Origin: Bacilli bacterium
GTDB lineage: Bacteria > Bacillota_I > Bacilli_A > RF39 > UBA660
Assembly (NCBI GenBank): GCA_017436345.1
Contig: JAFSDH010000008.1
Span: forward strand, 62,001-126,000
Length of the DNA: 64,000 nucleotides
Direction of reading: 5' to 3'
Position numbers and translations under genes: made by a program. Of the stretch, positions 1 through 7,861 are shown in pieces. Below the pieces are notes generated by a model. It saw only the letters and a list, made by a program, of their open reading frames with translations. It was not told where the DNA came from and did not search any database. Every line of letters starts with the position of its first letter. Position 1 is the first letter of the stretch.

Positions 1-693
1 ATTAAAGTAAATGTAAGTGAAAAATGTGATGAGTGTAAGGGAGAAGGAGGATTCGACTCTGAAACTTGTTCGACTTGTCATGGTAGTGGAACAGTTACTC
101 AACAACAAAGAAGTTTATTTGGAAGTTTTATGACACGCACTACATGCCCTGACTGTAATGGAGAAGGTAAAACATACAAGAAAAAATGCAATCATTGTCA
201 TGGAAGAGGAACAATTAATAAAGATAAAACATTAAATGTAACTATCCCTGCTGGTGTAGATACAGGTAATCGCTTACGTCTTAGTGGAAAAGGAGAAGCT
301 GGAATAAACGGCGGACCAAATGGAGATTTATATTTAGAGTTTACTGTTAAACCTCACGAATTTTTCCAAAGAGATGATGATGATATCTATCTAAAAGTAC
401 CTATAACAGTCGCAGAAGCAGCCCTAGGATGCAAAAAAACAATCCCAACAATATATGGCAATATAAAACTTACTATTCCATCAGGAACAAATACTGGAGA
501 CAAACACCGCATTAAAGAAAAAGGAATTAAAAACGCAACGACAAGAAATAAAGGAGATATGTATGTCGTTATCGATGTAAAATTCCCAGAAAAATTAACT
601 TATGAACAAAAGAAATTATTTGAAAAATTAGAAAAAACTGATTTAGAAGATAAAGAAATAAATAAATTTAATAAATTTGTTAAAAATAATTAA
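1..693 (+). CDS. dnaJ: Chaperone DnaJ, C-terminal part (5' end outside window)
   Basis: Hsp40 co-chaperone that stimulates DnaK and binds unfolded proteins in the cytoplasm. The frame is open from base 1, so the J domain and Gly-rich linker lie off the left edge. Four CxxCxGxG zinc-finger repeats are visible at fragment residues 9-16 (CDECKGEG), 23-30 (CSTCHGSG), 49-56 (CPDCNGEG) and 63-70 (CNHCHGRG). The two beta-sandwich substrate domains follow, with the usual 'DTGNRLRLSGKGEAG' stretch. All eight Cys are present, so the protein looks functional. A hairpin terminator follows the stop directly. The usual upstream neighbours grpE and dnaK would be to the left and cannot be seen. Confidence 0.97.
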   Translation: MKVNVSEKCDECKGEGGFDSETCSTCHGSGTVTQQQRSLFGSFMTRTTCPDCNGEGKTYKKKCNHCHGRGTINKDKTLNVTIPAGVDTGNRLRLSGKGEAGINGGPNGDLYLEFTVKPHEFFQRDDDDIYLKVPITVAEAALGCKKTIPTIYGNIKLTIPSGTNTGDKHRIKEKGIKNATTRNKGDMYVVIDVKFPEKLTYEQKKLFEKLEKTDLEDKEINKFNKFVKNN

Positions 694-716
694 GTAGAGA
701 AATCTACTTTTTTATT
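692..716 (+). terminator. Intrinsic terminator of dnaJ
   Basis: The 7-bp stem AAGTAGA/TCTACTT closes a GAAA tetraloop and is followed by a T-run. The left arm starts inside the stop codon. Confidence 0.85.
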
Positions 717-739
717 TTATAATAATATTAGGTGATAAA

Positions 740-1879
740 ATGAAAAAAATTATTTTCATACTTCTATGCGCTATAACCTTACTTGTTTCATTAATAAATT
801 TGAATCATAAATATGATTCAAAAGAAACAGAAAAAATAAATAAAGAAATAATTAAAAATGATAATACAGAATCTAAAGAGGAAAGATTAAAAGAAAATAT
901 TAGTATTAATATACCTATAATAAAAAATATTTGTGATATCGATGAATGTATTACTAATAGCTTTTATAACAACATAATTAATTACTTTAAAGAAAATAAT
1001 TATGAAGAAATAATTAAAGACTCTTTTAGTTACTACAAAAACGCCTCAAATTTAATTAAATTAACTATAAATGAGGAAAATATTGAAAAGAATGAAAACA
1101 AAGAAAATGAAGGTGTTTCCTATTATGATTTTAATAGATATACAACTTTAAATGACTTAAAAAAAATAATCAACAATCAAAATATAAATGTATATTATGG
1201 TGAAAAAGCAACTAATATAGCTGTATTAAACTATCATTTCTTTTATGATAAAAATACTGAAAAGTGTAATGAATCTATTTGTCTTGACATTAAAGATTTT
1301 GAAAAACAATTAAAATATTTAAAAGATAACAATTTCAAAACTTTAACAATTGAAGAATATCAAAGCTGGATATATAAAGAAATAGATTTACCTAAAAAAT
1401 CAGTTTTATTAACTATTGATGATGGAGCAATGGGAACTAGTACAATAAATGGAAATAAATTAATACCTCTTCTTGAAAAATATGAAATAAACGCAACTTT
1501 ATTTCTAATAACAGGATGGTGGGACTCTAAAAACTATCAATCTAATTATTTAGATATTCAATCACACACCCATTTAATGCATGACGAAAATAAATGTTCA
1601 AATAAAACAAGAGGGGCAGAACTTCTTTGTTCTAATAAAGAAGATATAATAAACGATTTAAATAAATCATTAAAAGAAGTAGATAATAATTTATCATTTT
1701 GTTTTCCCTTTTATTTATATGATGATAAATCAATAGAAGTTTTAAAAGAATTAGATTTTAAAATCGCATTTATTGGTGGAAATAAGAAATCTAATCAAAA
1801 TATTGATAAATATAAATTACCAAGATATATAATATATAAAAACACGTCAATAGAAAGTTTTAAAAAGATGGTGAATTAA
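740..1879 (+). CDS. Membrane-anchored polysaccharide deacetylase (CE4/NodB)
   Basis: Residues about 1-22 form one hydrophobic signal/anchor segment, followed by a Lys/Glu/Asn-rich linker of roughly 170 residues and a NodB-type domain. CE4 motifs visible are 'LTIDDGAMGT' near residue 224 (catalytic and metal Asp pair), 'SHTHLMH' near 274 (metal His pair) and 'FCFPF' near 320, so a metal-dependent deacetylase acting on an extracellular N-acetylated glycan is likely. The arrangement resembles PgaB/IcaB-like enzymes, but the substrate cannot be named. It heads a run of three co-directional genes and is followed one base later by the ROK gene. Confidence 0.85.
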   Translation: MKKIIFILLCAITLLVSLINLNHKYDSKETEKINKEIIKNDNTESKEERLKENISINIPIIKNICDIDECITNSFYNNIINYFKENNYEEIIKDSFSYYKNASNLIKLTINEENIEKNENKENEGVSYYDFNRYTTLNDLKKIINNQNINVYYGEKATNIAVLNYHFFYDKNTEKCNESICLDIKDFEKQLKYLKDNNFKTLTIEEYQSWIYKEIDLPKKSVLLTIDDGAMGTSTINGNKLIPLLEKYEINATLFLITGWWDSKNYQSNYLDIQSHTHLMHDENKCSNKTRGAELLCSNKEDIINDLNKSLKEVDNNLSFCFPFYLYDDKSIEVLKELDFKIAFIGGNKKSNQNIDKYKLPRYIIYKNTSIESFKKMVN

Positions 1880-1880
1880 T

Positions 1881-2732
1881 ATGAAGAAATTAGGTATTGA
1901 TATTGGTGCTAGTCATATCGGACTAGGTCTAATTGAAAACAATAAAATAATAGAAAAAACATATATATTATATAAAAGACCTTCTAAAATATTTAATAAA
2001 ATTCTAAAAAAATATATTACTAAAAAATATATAAAATTTTTAATAAAAAATATCGATAATTTTATTAAAAATAATAAAATAAATTATATAGGTATAGGTT
2101 GTCCTGGAGGAGTAGATATAAATAATGCTATTTTTTACGGAAGTGAAGCTTTAGTTGTTAGTAAAATTGATTTTAAAGAAGCTTTATCAAAATATAATTG
2201 TGAAATATATATAGATAATGATTGTAACTGTGCAGCTGTAGGAGAAGCATATTTTAATAACTATAATGAATTTCTGATGATAACAATAGGAACAGGAGTA
2301 GGGTTTTCTCTAATAAAAAAAGAAAACAATACAATAAAATTATCTAAAGATGAAGAAATATGGAAAATTTTAAAGATAAATAAAATACCAAATACTAAGC
2401 ATGATAAATATATATCTAGTTTTAAAAAGCTATCAAAAAGATATAATAAATTAAAAAAGAAAAAATTACCTAGAGGTTCCATATTTGAAGATAAAAATAA
2501 AAATCAAGAACTTTTATTAGAATATATTGATGATTTTACAAAAGGAATTAACCTAATAAATCAAGAAATTAAAATTAAAAATATATGTATTGGTGGAAGT
2601 TTTTCTAATTATCATGAACATTATTTAAAAAAACTAAAGATTAAATTAAAAGAATATGATATATTTATAGCAAAGAATAATAATGATTCCGGTATTATTG
2701 GAGCAACAATGCTTCCAATAGATCGCTATTAA
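1881..2732 (+). CDS. ROK-family sugar kinase-like protein, zinc motif missing
   Basis: An actin-fold ATPase of the ROK class. The phosphate-1 loop is 'GIDIGASHIGLGLI' at the N-terminus, 'IDNDCNCAAVGEAY' matches the usual NDANAAALGE block, and 'ITIGTGVG' is the phosphate-2 loop. The ROK signature GEIGH...CxCGxxGCxE is absent: after the phosphate-2 loop comes a Lys-rich stretch of about 60 residues. Sugar specificity, and perhaps activity, may therefore differ. At 283 residues it is near normal length. Only one base separates it from the deacetylase, suggesting translational coupling and a shared role in amino-sugar or cell-surface glycan metabolism (inference). Confidence 0.75.
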   Translation: MKKLGIDIGASHIGLGLIENNKIIEKTYILYKRPSKIFNKILKKYITKKYIKFLIKNIDNFIKNNKINYIGIGCPGGVDINNAIFYGSEALVVSKIDFKEALSKYNCEIYIDNDCNCAAVGEAYFNNYNEFLMITIGTGVGFSLIKKENNTIKLSKDEEIWKILKINKIPNTKHDKYISSFKKLSKRYNKLKKKKLPRGSIFEDKNKNQELLLEYIDDFTKGINLINQEIKIKNICIGGSFSNYHEHYLKKLKIKLKEYDIFIAKNNNDSGIIGATMLPIDRY

Positions 2733-2745
2733 AAGGAGTAAGAAA

Positions 2746-3246
2746 ATGAATAATGATCAGAATTTAATATGTTGTCCAGTATGTACAATAAAATATAACA
2801 ATTATCACAATGCATGTCCAAAATGCGGAACACCAAAACCAAACGTTCAAAATATAAACAACGTTCATCAAGAAAATTTAAATCAACAAATACCAAATAA
2901 TAATCAAATTAATAATAATATGCAACAAAACATTAATAACCAACAAAATCAATATAACAGTAATGAAATGAATCCTGATAATTTTTTCATGACAGAAGTC
3001 AATAAATCAATTGCTGCTTTATCAATATTAAGCTCTATCATTCTAACTATAACACTAATATTAGGAGGAATGACAGCAATATCATACCTATCAGCTTTTG
3101 ATACATTTGGAACAGGAACTCTTATATTGATTCTGGTAGGACCAGGATTAATCATATTAACAGGGGTATATATACATCAACAACTAAAATGGAAAACTTT
3201 AATACTGCAATATATCCAAAGAAAAGAAAATAAAAAAGAGAATTAA
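2746..3246 (+). CDS. Zinc-ribbon membrane protein
   Basis: An N-terminal zinc ribbon with two CxxC knuckles ('CPVC' near residue 10, 'CPKCG' near 25) is followed by an Asn/Gln-rich linker to about residue 80 and then two hydrophobic segments (about 88-112 and 124-143), ending in a basic tail. This is the common 'zinc ribbon plus transmembrane' layout of unknown function. A clear AGGAGT-type ribosome site precedes the ATG. It is third in a run with the deacetylase and ROK genes. Its TAA overlaps the stop codon of convergent rarA. No family could be named. Confidence 0.75.
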   Translation: MNNDQNLICCPVCTIKYNNYHNACPKCGTPKPNVQNINNVHQENLNQQIPNNNQINNNMQQNINNQQNQYNSNEMNPDNFFMTEVNKSIAALSILSSIILTITLILGGMTAISYLSAFDTFGTGTLILILVGPGLIILTGVYIHQQLKWKTLILQYIQRKENKKEN

Positions 3247-3258
3247 TTTCTCTTTTTT
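3232..3258. terminator. Bidirectional terminator over two overlapping stop codons
   Basis: The near-perfect palindrome AAAAAAGAGAATT/AATTTCTCTTTTTT has one bulged T. It has A-runs on the left and T-runs on the right, so it can end transcripts from both sides. The stop codons of the two convergent genes (3244-3246 on plus, 3245-3243 on minus) form its centre. Confidence 0.8.
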
Positions 3259-4460
3259 AATTTATCTATTTTATCATAAACTTGTTTTAAATTAATTTCA
3301 TAACCACTATCTTTAGGAATATAATACTTTTTACCAACTAAATTATCAGGCATATACTGTTGAACAACAAAACTACCTGGATAATCATGTGGATATTTAT
3401 ATGTCGTAGTATTAATCTTAATAACATCAGGAATAGGTCCAATATTTCCTTTTTCTATATCTTCTAAAGCTCTAGCTAAAGCTAAATAAGCAGTATTAGA
3501 TTTAGGAGATAAAGCAAGTTCAACAACTACTTCAGCAAGAGGAATACGTGCCTCAGGCAATCCAACCAATTCACAAGCAGAAATAGCTGCCATAACTCTA
3601 GGCCCCATATTAGGATTAGCAAGTCCAATATCTTCATAACAAATAACGCTCATTCGCCTATAAATACTATCCAAATCACCAAATTCAATTAATCTTCCAA
3701 GATAGTGTAGGGCAGCATCAACATCACTACCTCTAATCGATTTTTGAAAAGCACTTAATAAGTCATAATGACCATCACCATCTTTATCACTATAAAAAGC
3801 AGGTTTATTATTAATTTTCTTCAAAATATCTAAATCTATCTTTTTATCACTAGTAGAATAATATGCAACTTCTAAAAGATTATATGCATATCTAAGATCA
3901 TTACCAGATATTTTAGCAATATAATCAATAGCATCATCATTTATTTTAATTTTAGGTAAATTACCACTTTTAATAGCTTTTTTCAAAGCTTTAGTAATAT
4001 CATCTATCTTTAAGGGTTTAAGTTCATATAACTGACATCTACTTCTAATAGCTGGATTAATCGCATGATATGGATTAGAAGTAGTCATACCAATAAGAGT
4101 AATTAAACCACTTTCTAATTGTGGTAATAATAAATCTTGCTTATCTTTATTAAGACGATGTATTTCATCCATAATTAGAACAAGACCATCAAACATTTTT
4201 GCTTCTTCAACTACTTGATCAAAATCTTTTTTATTATTAATAGTAGCATTTAAAAAACGATATTTACATCCTAAATCATTAACAATAGCTGTTGCAATAG
4301 AAGTTTTACCAATACCCGGAGGACCATATAAAATCATTGAAAAAATTCGCTTATTTTTTACTAAATTAGATAAGATTTTATTATTACCAATTAAATGTTC
4401 TTGTCCAACAACTTCATCCAAACTTTTAGGATTCATCTTACGCGCTAATAATTCATTCAT
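3243..4460 (-). CDS. rarA: Replication-associated recombination protein A (RarA/MgsA)
   Basis: An AAA+ ATPase of the clamp-loader clade that acts at stalled replication forks. Walker A 'GPPGIGKTS' is at residues 46-54, Walker B 'GLVLIMDEIH' near 93-101, and sensor 1 'GMTTSNP' with the arginine-finger region 'INPAIRSRC' follows. The C-terminal tetramerisation half ('ALHYLGRLIEFGD', 'YKYPHDYPG') is complete. I chose ATG 4460: the minus strand has AAGGAGG seven bases upstream, whereas a start 17 codons earlier lacks a ribosome site. At 405 residues it has normal length. It is divergent from xerD with about 100 bp between them. Confidence 0.95.
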   Translation of the reverse strand: MNELLARKMNPKSLDEVVGQEHLIGNNKILSNLVKNKRIFSMILYGPPGIGKTSIATAIVNDLGCKYRFLNATINNKKDFDQVVEEAKMFDGLVLIMDEIHRLNKDKQDLLLPQLESGLITLIGMTTSNPYHAINPAIRSRCQLYELKPLKIDDITKALKKAIKSGNLPKIKINDDAIDYIAKISGNDLRYAYNLLEVAYYSTSDKKIDLDILKKINNKPAFYSDKDGDGHYDLLSAFQKSIRGSDVDAALHYLGRLIEFGDLDSIYRRMSVICYEDIGLANPNMGPRVMAAISACELVGLPEARIPLAEVVVELALSPKSNTAYLALARALEDIEKGNIGPIPDVIKINTTTYKYPHDYPGSFVVQQYMPDNLVGKKYYIPKDSGYEINLKQVYDKIDKLKKRN

Positions 4461-4543
4461 ACAAGACCTCCTTACGTAAATTATTATAACATTATCTAAG
4501 ATATCGTACAAATGTTTTTTATGAAATCTAAATATAAAAGTGT

Positions 4544-4549
4544 TATAAT
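4544..4549 (+). promoter_or_regulatory. Likely -10 box for xerD-deoB
   Basis: A TATAAT hexamer lies 16 bp before the xerD ATG in the rarA/xerD divergent gap. No good -35 is visible at 17 bp, so confidence is modest. Confidence 0.45.
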
Positions 4550-4564
4550 AATAATGGTGATAAT

Positions 4565-5452
4565 ATGAAACACGATATTGACAATTTTATTAATTATATA
4601 ATGTTTGAAAAAAGATTAAGTAAAAATACAAGTAATTCCTATAAAAATGACTTAAATAAATATATGAAATATTTAGAAGAAAAACATATTTATCAAACTA
4701 GAGATATAAGTAAAAGTGATATTGAAAAATACTTAGAAAAATTAAATAAAGAAGAAACAAAAACATCTTCAATAGCTAGAAAATTAACTACAATAAAAGC
4801 TTTTCATAATTACTTATTCCAAAAACAAATAATAAATATTGATGTATCAGAAACTATCGAAAGACCAAAATTAAGAAAAAAATTACCAAACGTATTAACT
4901 GTTGATGAAGTAGATAAATTACTTGATATAAAGTGCAAGACTAAATTTGACTATCGAAATAAATCTATGCTAGAATTGATGTATGGCACAGGTCTAAGAA
5001 TTACAGAATTATTAGATTTAAAACTAAATGATTTTGATTTAGAAAACTGTATTATTAGATGCTATGGTAAGGGTAGTAAAGAAAGAATTGTACCTATCGG
5101 TGAATATACAATGGAATCTTTATTAAATTATTTAGAGGTAAGAAACATGCTCTTAAAAAGAAAAAATTGTGAGTATTTATTTCTTAATAATTTAGGTGGA
5201 AGATTAAGCAGATTTAGTTTCTTTAAAATATTAAAAAAACTATTACAAGAAAAAGGAATAAATAAAGATGTATCACCACACTCATTACGACATAGTTTTG
5301 CAACCCATATGTTAGAATATGGAGCAGATTTACGTAGTATCCAAGAATTATTAGGACATTCTGATATTGCTACTACTAAGATATATACTCATATATCAAA
5401 TAATAAAATAAAAAAAGAATACGAAGAATTCCATCCAAGAAGTCAAAAATAA
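4565..5452 (+). CDS. xerD: Tyrosine recombinase XerD/XerC-like
   Basis: A site-specific recombinase that resolves chromosome dimers at dif. It has an N-terminal SAM-like core-binding domain (about 1-85) and a C-terminal catalytic domain. The expected active-site residues are present: Arg145 in 'GTGLRITELL', Lys in 'GKGSKERIVP', His239-x-x-Arg242 in 'HSLRH', His265 in 'LLGHS', and nucleophile Tyr274 in 'KIYTHI'. The 295-residue length is typical of chromosomal Xer proteins. It precedes deoB by 12 bp, an arrangement also known in Bacillus (xerD-deoB), which supports the XerD assignment over a phage integrase. Confidence 0.93.
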   Translation: MKHDIDNFINYIMFEKRLSKNTSNSYKNDLNKYMKYLEEKHIYQTRDISKSDIEKYLEKLNKEETKTSSIARKLTTIKAFHNYLFQKQIINIDVSETIERPKLRKKLPNVLTVDEVDKLLDIKCKTKFDYRNKSMLELMYGTGLRITELLDLKLNDFDLENCIIRCYGKGSKERIVPIGEYTMESLLNYLEVRNMLLKRKNCEYLFLNNLGGRLSRFSFFKILKKLLQEKGINKDVSPHSLRHSFATHMLEYGADLRSIQELLGHSDIATTKIYTHISNNKIKKEYEEFHPRSQK

Positions 5453-5464
5453 GGAAGTGAATAT

Positions 5465-6634
5465 ATGAAATTCAAAAGAATTTTTGTACTAATATTAGAC
5501 TCGCTAGGAGTAGGTGAAGCACTTGATGCTAATAACTACGGAGATAATGGTACTAATACATTAAAACATATCATGGAAAAATATGATTTATTTATTCCAA
5601 ATTTAGAAAAATTAGGATTTTTAAATACGATAACAATGGAAGATAAAGAAAATGTTGATGCCTACTATACTATAGCTAGACCAACTAATATAGGTAAAGA
5701 TAGTCTAACTGGCCACTATGAAATAGTAGGATTAAAAAATGAAGTACCATTTAAGACATTTACTGAAAAAGCCTTTCCAATTGAACTTATCGACAAAATT
5801 GAAGAAATAACAAAAAAAAGAGTAATTGGAAATAAAGTAATTAATGGTGAACAAATCATTAATGAACTAGGTGAAAGACACATGAATTATGGTTCACTAA
5901 TACTTTATACATCAAGTGATTCAACATTACAAATTGCTGCTCACGAAGATATTATTCCAGTATCAAAACTACATACATATTGTGAAAAAATAAGAAAAAT
6001 AACATCTACTGATGAATGGCGAATTGCAAGAGTTATTGCTAGACCATTTAATGGTAAACCAGGAAAATTTAAATTTACAAATGATCGTAAAGACTTTGCA
6101 TTAAAACCTCCTAAAAAGAGTATTTTAAATACTTTAACTGAGAATGATTACAGTGTAATATCTATAGGTAAAATATCTGAAATTTTTGATGGTGAAGGTA
6201 TATCTAAATCAATAAAAGGAGCTAAAAATAATATTGATACTATAACTAAATTAACCGATATTATGACTAAGAATTTTACTGGGTTATGTATTACAAATTT
6301 AAATGATTTTGATGCATTGTATGGGCATAATCGTGATGTTGAAGGATATGGAAGAGCTATTGAAGAATTAGACGTAGAAATACCAATGATTCTAAATAAA
6401 CTTAATAATGATGATTTGTTAATTATTACTGCTGATCATGGTAACGATCCAACATTCACTGGAAACGCTCATACTAGAGAAAACGTACCAGTTATATTAT
6501 TTGGTCGTAATTTCAAGAATCCATGTCGTCTAGACCCATTACAAACAATGGCTGATATTGGTGCAACAATAGCTGAAAATTTTGAAATAGAACAACCAGA
6601 AATAGGTACTAGTTTTTTAGATAAATTAAAATAA
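5465..6634 (+). CDS. deoB: Phosphopentomutase
   Basis: Interconverts (deoxy)ribose 1-phosphate and 5-phosphate, linking nucleoside salvage to the pentose phosphate pathway. It belongs to the alkaline-phosphatase superfamily and uses two Mn ions. The N-terminal metal motif 'LILDSLGVGEALDA', the 'GTNTLKH' site carrying the phosphorylated Thr, the cap domain in the middle, and the C-terminal metal sites 'TADHGNDPT' and 'NAHTRENVPVILFG' are all present. The 389-residue length is normal. The ribosome site GGAAGTGA precedes the ATG and the gene is downstream of xerD, probably on one transcript that ends at the hairpin over 6633-6657. Confidence 0.96.
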   Translation: MKFKRIFVLILDSLGVGEALDANNYGDNGTNTLKHIMEKYDLFIPNLEKLGFLNTITMEDKENVDAYYTIARPTNIGKDSLTGHYEIVGLKNEVPFKTFTEKAFPIELIDKIEEITKKRVIGNKVINGEQIINELGERHMNYGSLILYTSSDSTLQIAAHEDIIPVSKLHTYCEKIRKITSTDEWRIARVIARPFNGKPGKFKFTNDRKDFALKPPKKSILNTLTENDYSVISIGKISEIFDGEGISKSIKGAKNNIDTITKLTDIMTKNFTGLCITNLNDFDALYGHNRDVEGYGRAIEELDVEIPMILNKLNNDDLLIITADHGNDPTFTGNAHTRENVPVILFGRNFKNPCRLDPLQTMADIGATIAENFEIEQPEIGTSFLDKLK

Positions 6635-6658
6635 AAGAGTAGGGAATCTACTCTTTTT
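6633..6658. terminator. Bidirectional terminator between deoB and the DUF1540 gene
   Basis: The 10-bp stem AAAAGAGTAG/CTACTCTTTT has a GGAAT loop and T/A tracts on both sides. It overlaps the deoB stop (6632-6634) on one side and contains the stop codon of the minus-strand gene (6648-6650). Confidence 0.85.
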
Positions 6659-6821
6659 CTTCTTCAAAATTATCACAAATTGTATCTTCTTTACAATTAG
6701 CACTATTATCTTTACAAGTACTACCAATCTTAATTTCTGGTAACTTACACTCTTTCTCACTACAATTATTGTGTCTACAACTTTCTACATTACACTTTAT
6801 ATTTTGTTTTTTCTTTGTCAT
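6648..6821 (-). CDS. Small Cys-rich protein, DUF1540-like (57 residues)
   Basis: A short gene with a strong ribosome site (AGGAGG at 6828-6833, seven bases before the ATG). The product begins MTKKKQNIKCNVESCRHN and carries seven Cys in pairs or clusters (KCNVESC, NNCSEKEC, STC, NCK, ICDNF). This matches the DUF1540 pattern 'IKCxVxxCxxNxxxxC...CxxF' of small presumed metal-binding proteins common in Clostridia and Bacilli, often sporulation-associated there. It ends in an acidic EEEKE tail. The stop codon lies inside the terminator shared with deoB. Function unknown. Confidence 0.8.
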   Translation of the reverse strand: MTKKKQNIKCNVESCRHNNCSEKECKLPEIKIGSTCKDNSANCKEDTICDNFEEEKE

Positions 6822-6877
6822 TATATGCCTCCTAATATTATATTTAACAAATATAAGAAATATATACTAGAACAAAC

Positions 6878-6917
6878 ATTTGACTAAAAAACAATTTTGT
6901 GATATAATTAGTCAAAT
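6878..6917 (+). promoter_or_regulatory. Promoter framed by a perfect 10-bp inverted repeat
   Basis: TTGACT (6880-6885), a 17-bp spacer and TATAAT (6903-6908) form a near-consensus promoter. The -35 lies within ATTTGACTAA (6878-6887), and its exact reverse complement TTAGTCAAAT (6908-6917) covers the end of the -10 and the likely start site. The layout suggests a dyad operator for a repressor, although a 5' RNA structure cannot be excluded. Confidence 0.7.
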
Positions 6918-6938
6918 CAAATGGGGGAGTTGGTTAGA

Positions 6939-7706
6939 ATGATAAGTGAAAAAGAATTAGAAAAAAGATTTCATGAGTTCTTAAATAAGTATTATACAGG
7001 ATATTCTCAATTAAGTTATGAAGATGAGTATATGTGGCTTGAAGAAAGTATACCATCTTATTTATCAAACTATTATAAAGCTGCTTATAGAGAGCCAATG
7101 ATAGGGGATAATGTCTTCTTTCAAATATTTTCTGCAATCGATAGTTTAGATCCTAAATTTAACCCTTTTCATCAAATGATGACAAGAATTGAAAAAGAAT
7201 ATGGATTAGATAGAGATATAATTGATGTTGGTTGTGGATATTTTCCTGCTTTATCATACGAAATAGCAAAACGTAAAAAAGAACTTGGAATAGAGAAGGG
7301 TAAAATCATGGCTTATGATGATAAACTTGTTACAACTGCACTTAGCGGAGTTTCTTTAATAAGAGATAAATTTACATTAGCAACAATAATCCCCTTCAAA
7401 GATCCAGTAATAGTAGGGCGTAGACCATGTAAAGCAACAGATGCTTTAATAAGATTCTCAAGTATTCATAATCTTGAATTTTATATGCAGTTATGTCCTT
7501 GTACAGAACATATACCAACAGAATTCAAACTAAATCATAAAAAAACAGATGGTATGTCAATATCAGAAATATATACAGAAAAATTAGCAAGAGAAACACT
7601 ACCTACTGGTTTTACTTTAGAAAAAGAAAAAGTTGAAGAAAGAGTAGGTAACTCCCCTAAGCAAGTTAGTGAAGAAGTAGTTATTAAAACAAAAAGAATC
7701 AGATAG
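6939..7706 (+). CDS. Unknown protein with a methyltransferase-like motif
   Basis: About 255 residues from ATG 6939, which has GGGGGAG nine bases upstream; an ATG six codons earlier would overlap that site. The middle of the protein reads 'IIDVGCGYFPALS', like motif I of class I SAM-dependent methyltransferases, followed by an acidic 'MAYDD' where motif II would be and a Cys-containing 'MQLCPCTE' segment. The N-terminal 80 residues are helical and aromatic-rich, and the C-terminal 50 are charged. No methyltransferase subfamily is recognisable and catalysis is unproven. It stands alone behind a promoter with a dyad operator and ends at its own terminator. Confidence 0.6.
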   Translation: MISEKELEKRFHEFLNKYYTGYSQLSYEDEYMWLEESIPSYLSNYYKAAYREPMIGDNVFFQIFSAIDSLDPKFNPFHQMMTRIEKEYGLDRDIIDVGCGYFPALSYEIAKRKKELGIEKGKIMAYDDKLVTTALSGVSLIRDKFTLATIIPFKDPVIVGRRPCKATDALIRFSSIHNLEFYMQLCPCTEHIPTEFKLNHKKTDGMSISEIYTEKLARETLPTGFTLEKEKVEERVGNSPKQVSEEVVIKTKRIR

Positions 7707-7725
7707 GTTAATACCTATCTTTTTA
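7701..7725 (+). terminator. Intrinsic terminator
   Basis: The 8-bp stem AGATAGGT/ACCTATCT with a TAAT loop is followed by a T-run. It includes the TAG stop of the preceding gene. Confidence 0.85.
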
Positions 7726-7727
7726 TA

Positions 7728-7861
7728 TGCATTATATAACCTTATTTAATTCTATAAATAGGATATATATACATACGCATTATAACCTTATTATATATAA
7801 TATAAGGATATATACGCGTATTATAACCTTATTTAATTATAAAATAAGGATAATATATATG
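7728..7861. repeat. Three tandem AT-rich hairpin repeats
   Basis: Three consecutive imperfect copies of about 40-48 bp (about 7728-7776, 7777-7815, 7815-7861) each contain ATTATA-ACCTTAT, a short A/T centre, ATAAGGATA and an ATATATACGC-like joint. The CCTTAT and ATAAGG parts are complementary, so each copy folds as a hairpin. The copies differ in their centres but keep the arms, suggesting the structure matters. A 68-codon open frame runs through here but is a low-complexity repeat translation. Confidence 0.65.

Noticed and set aside
4565..5452. Integrase of a mobile element
   Set aside because: Length, motif spacing and the xerD-deoB order fit the chromosomal dimer-resolution recombinase.
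7728..7861. CRISPR array
   Set aside because: Units are adjacent with no unique spacers, arms are only partly conserved and no cas genes are nearby.
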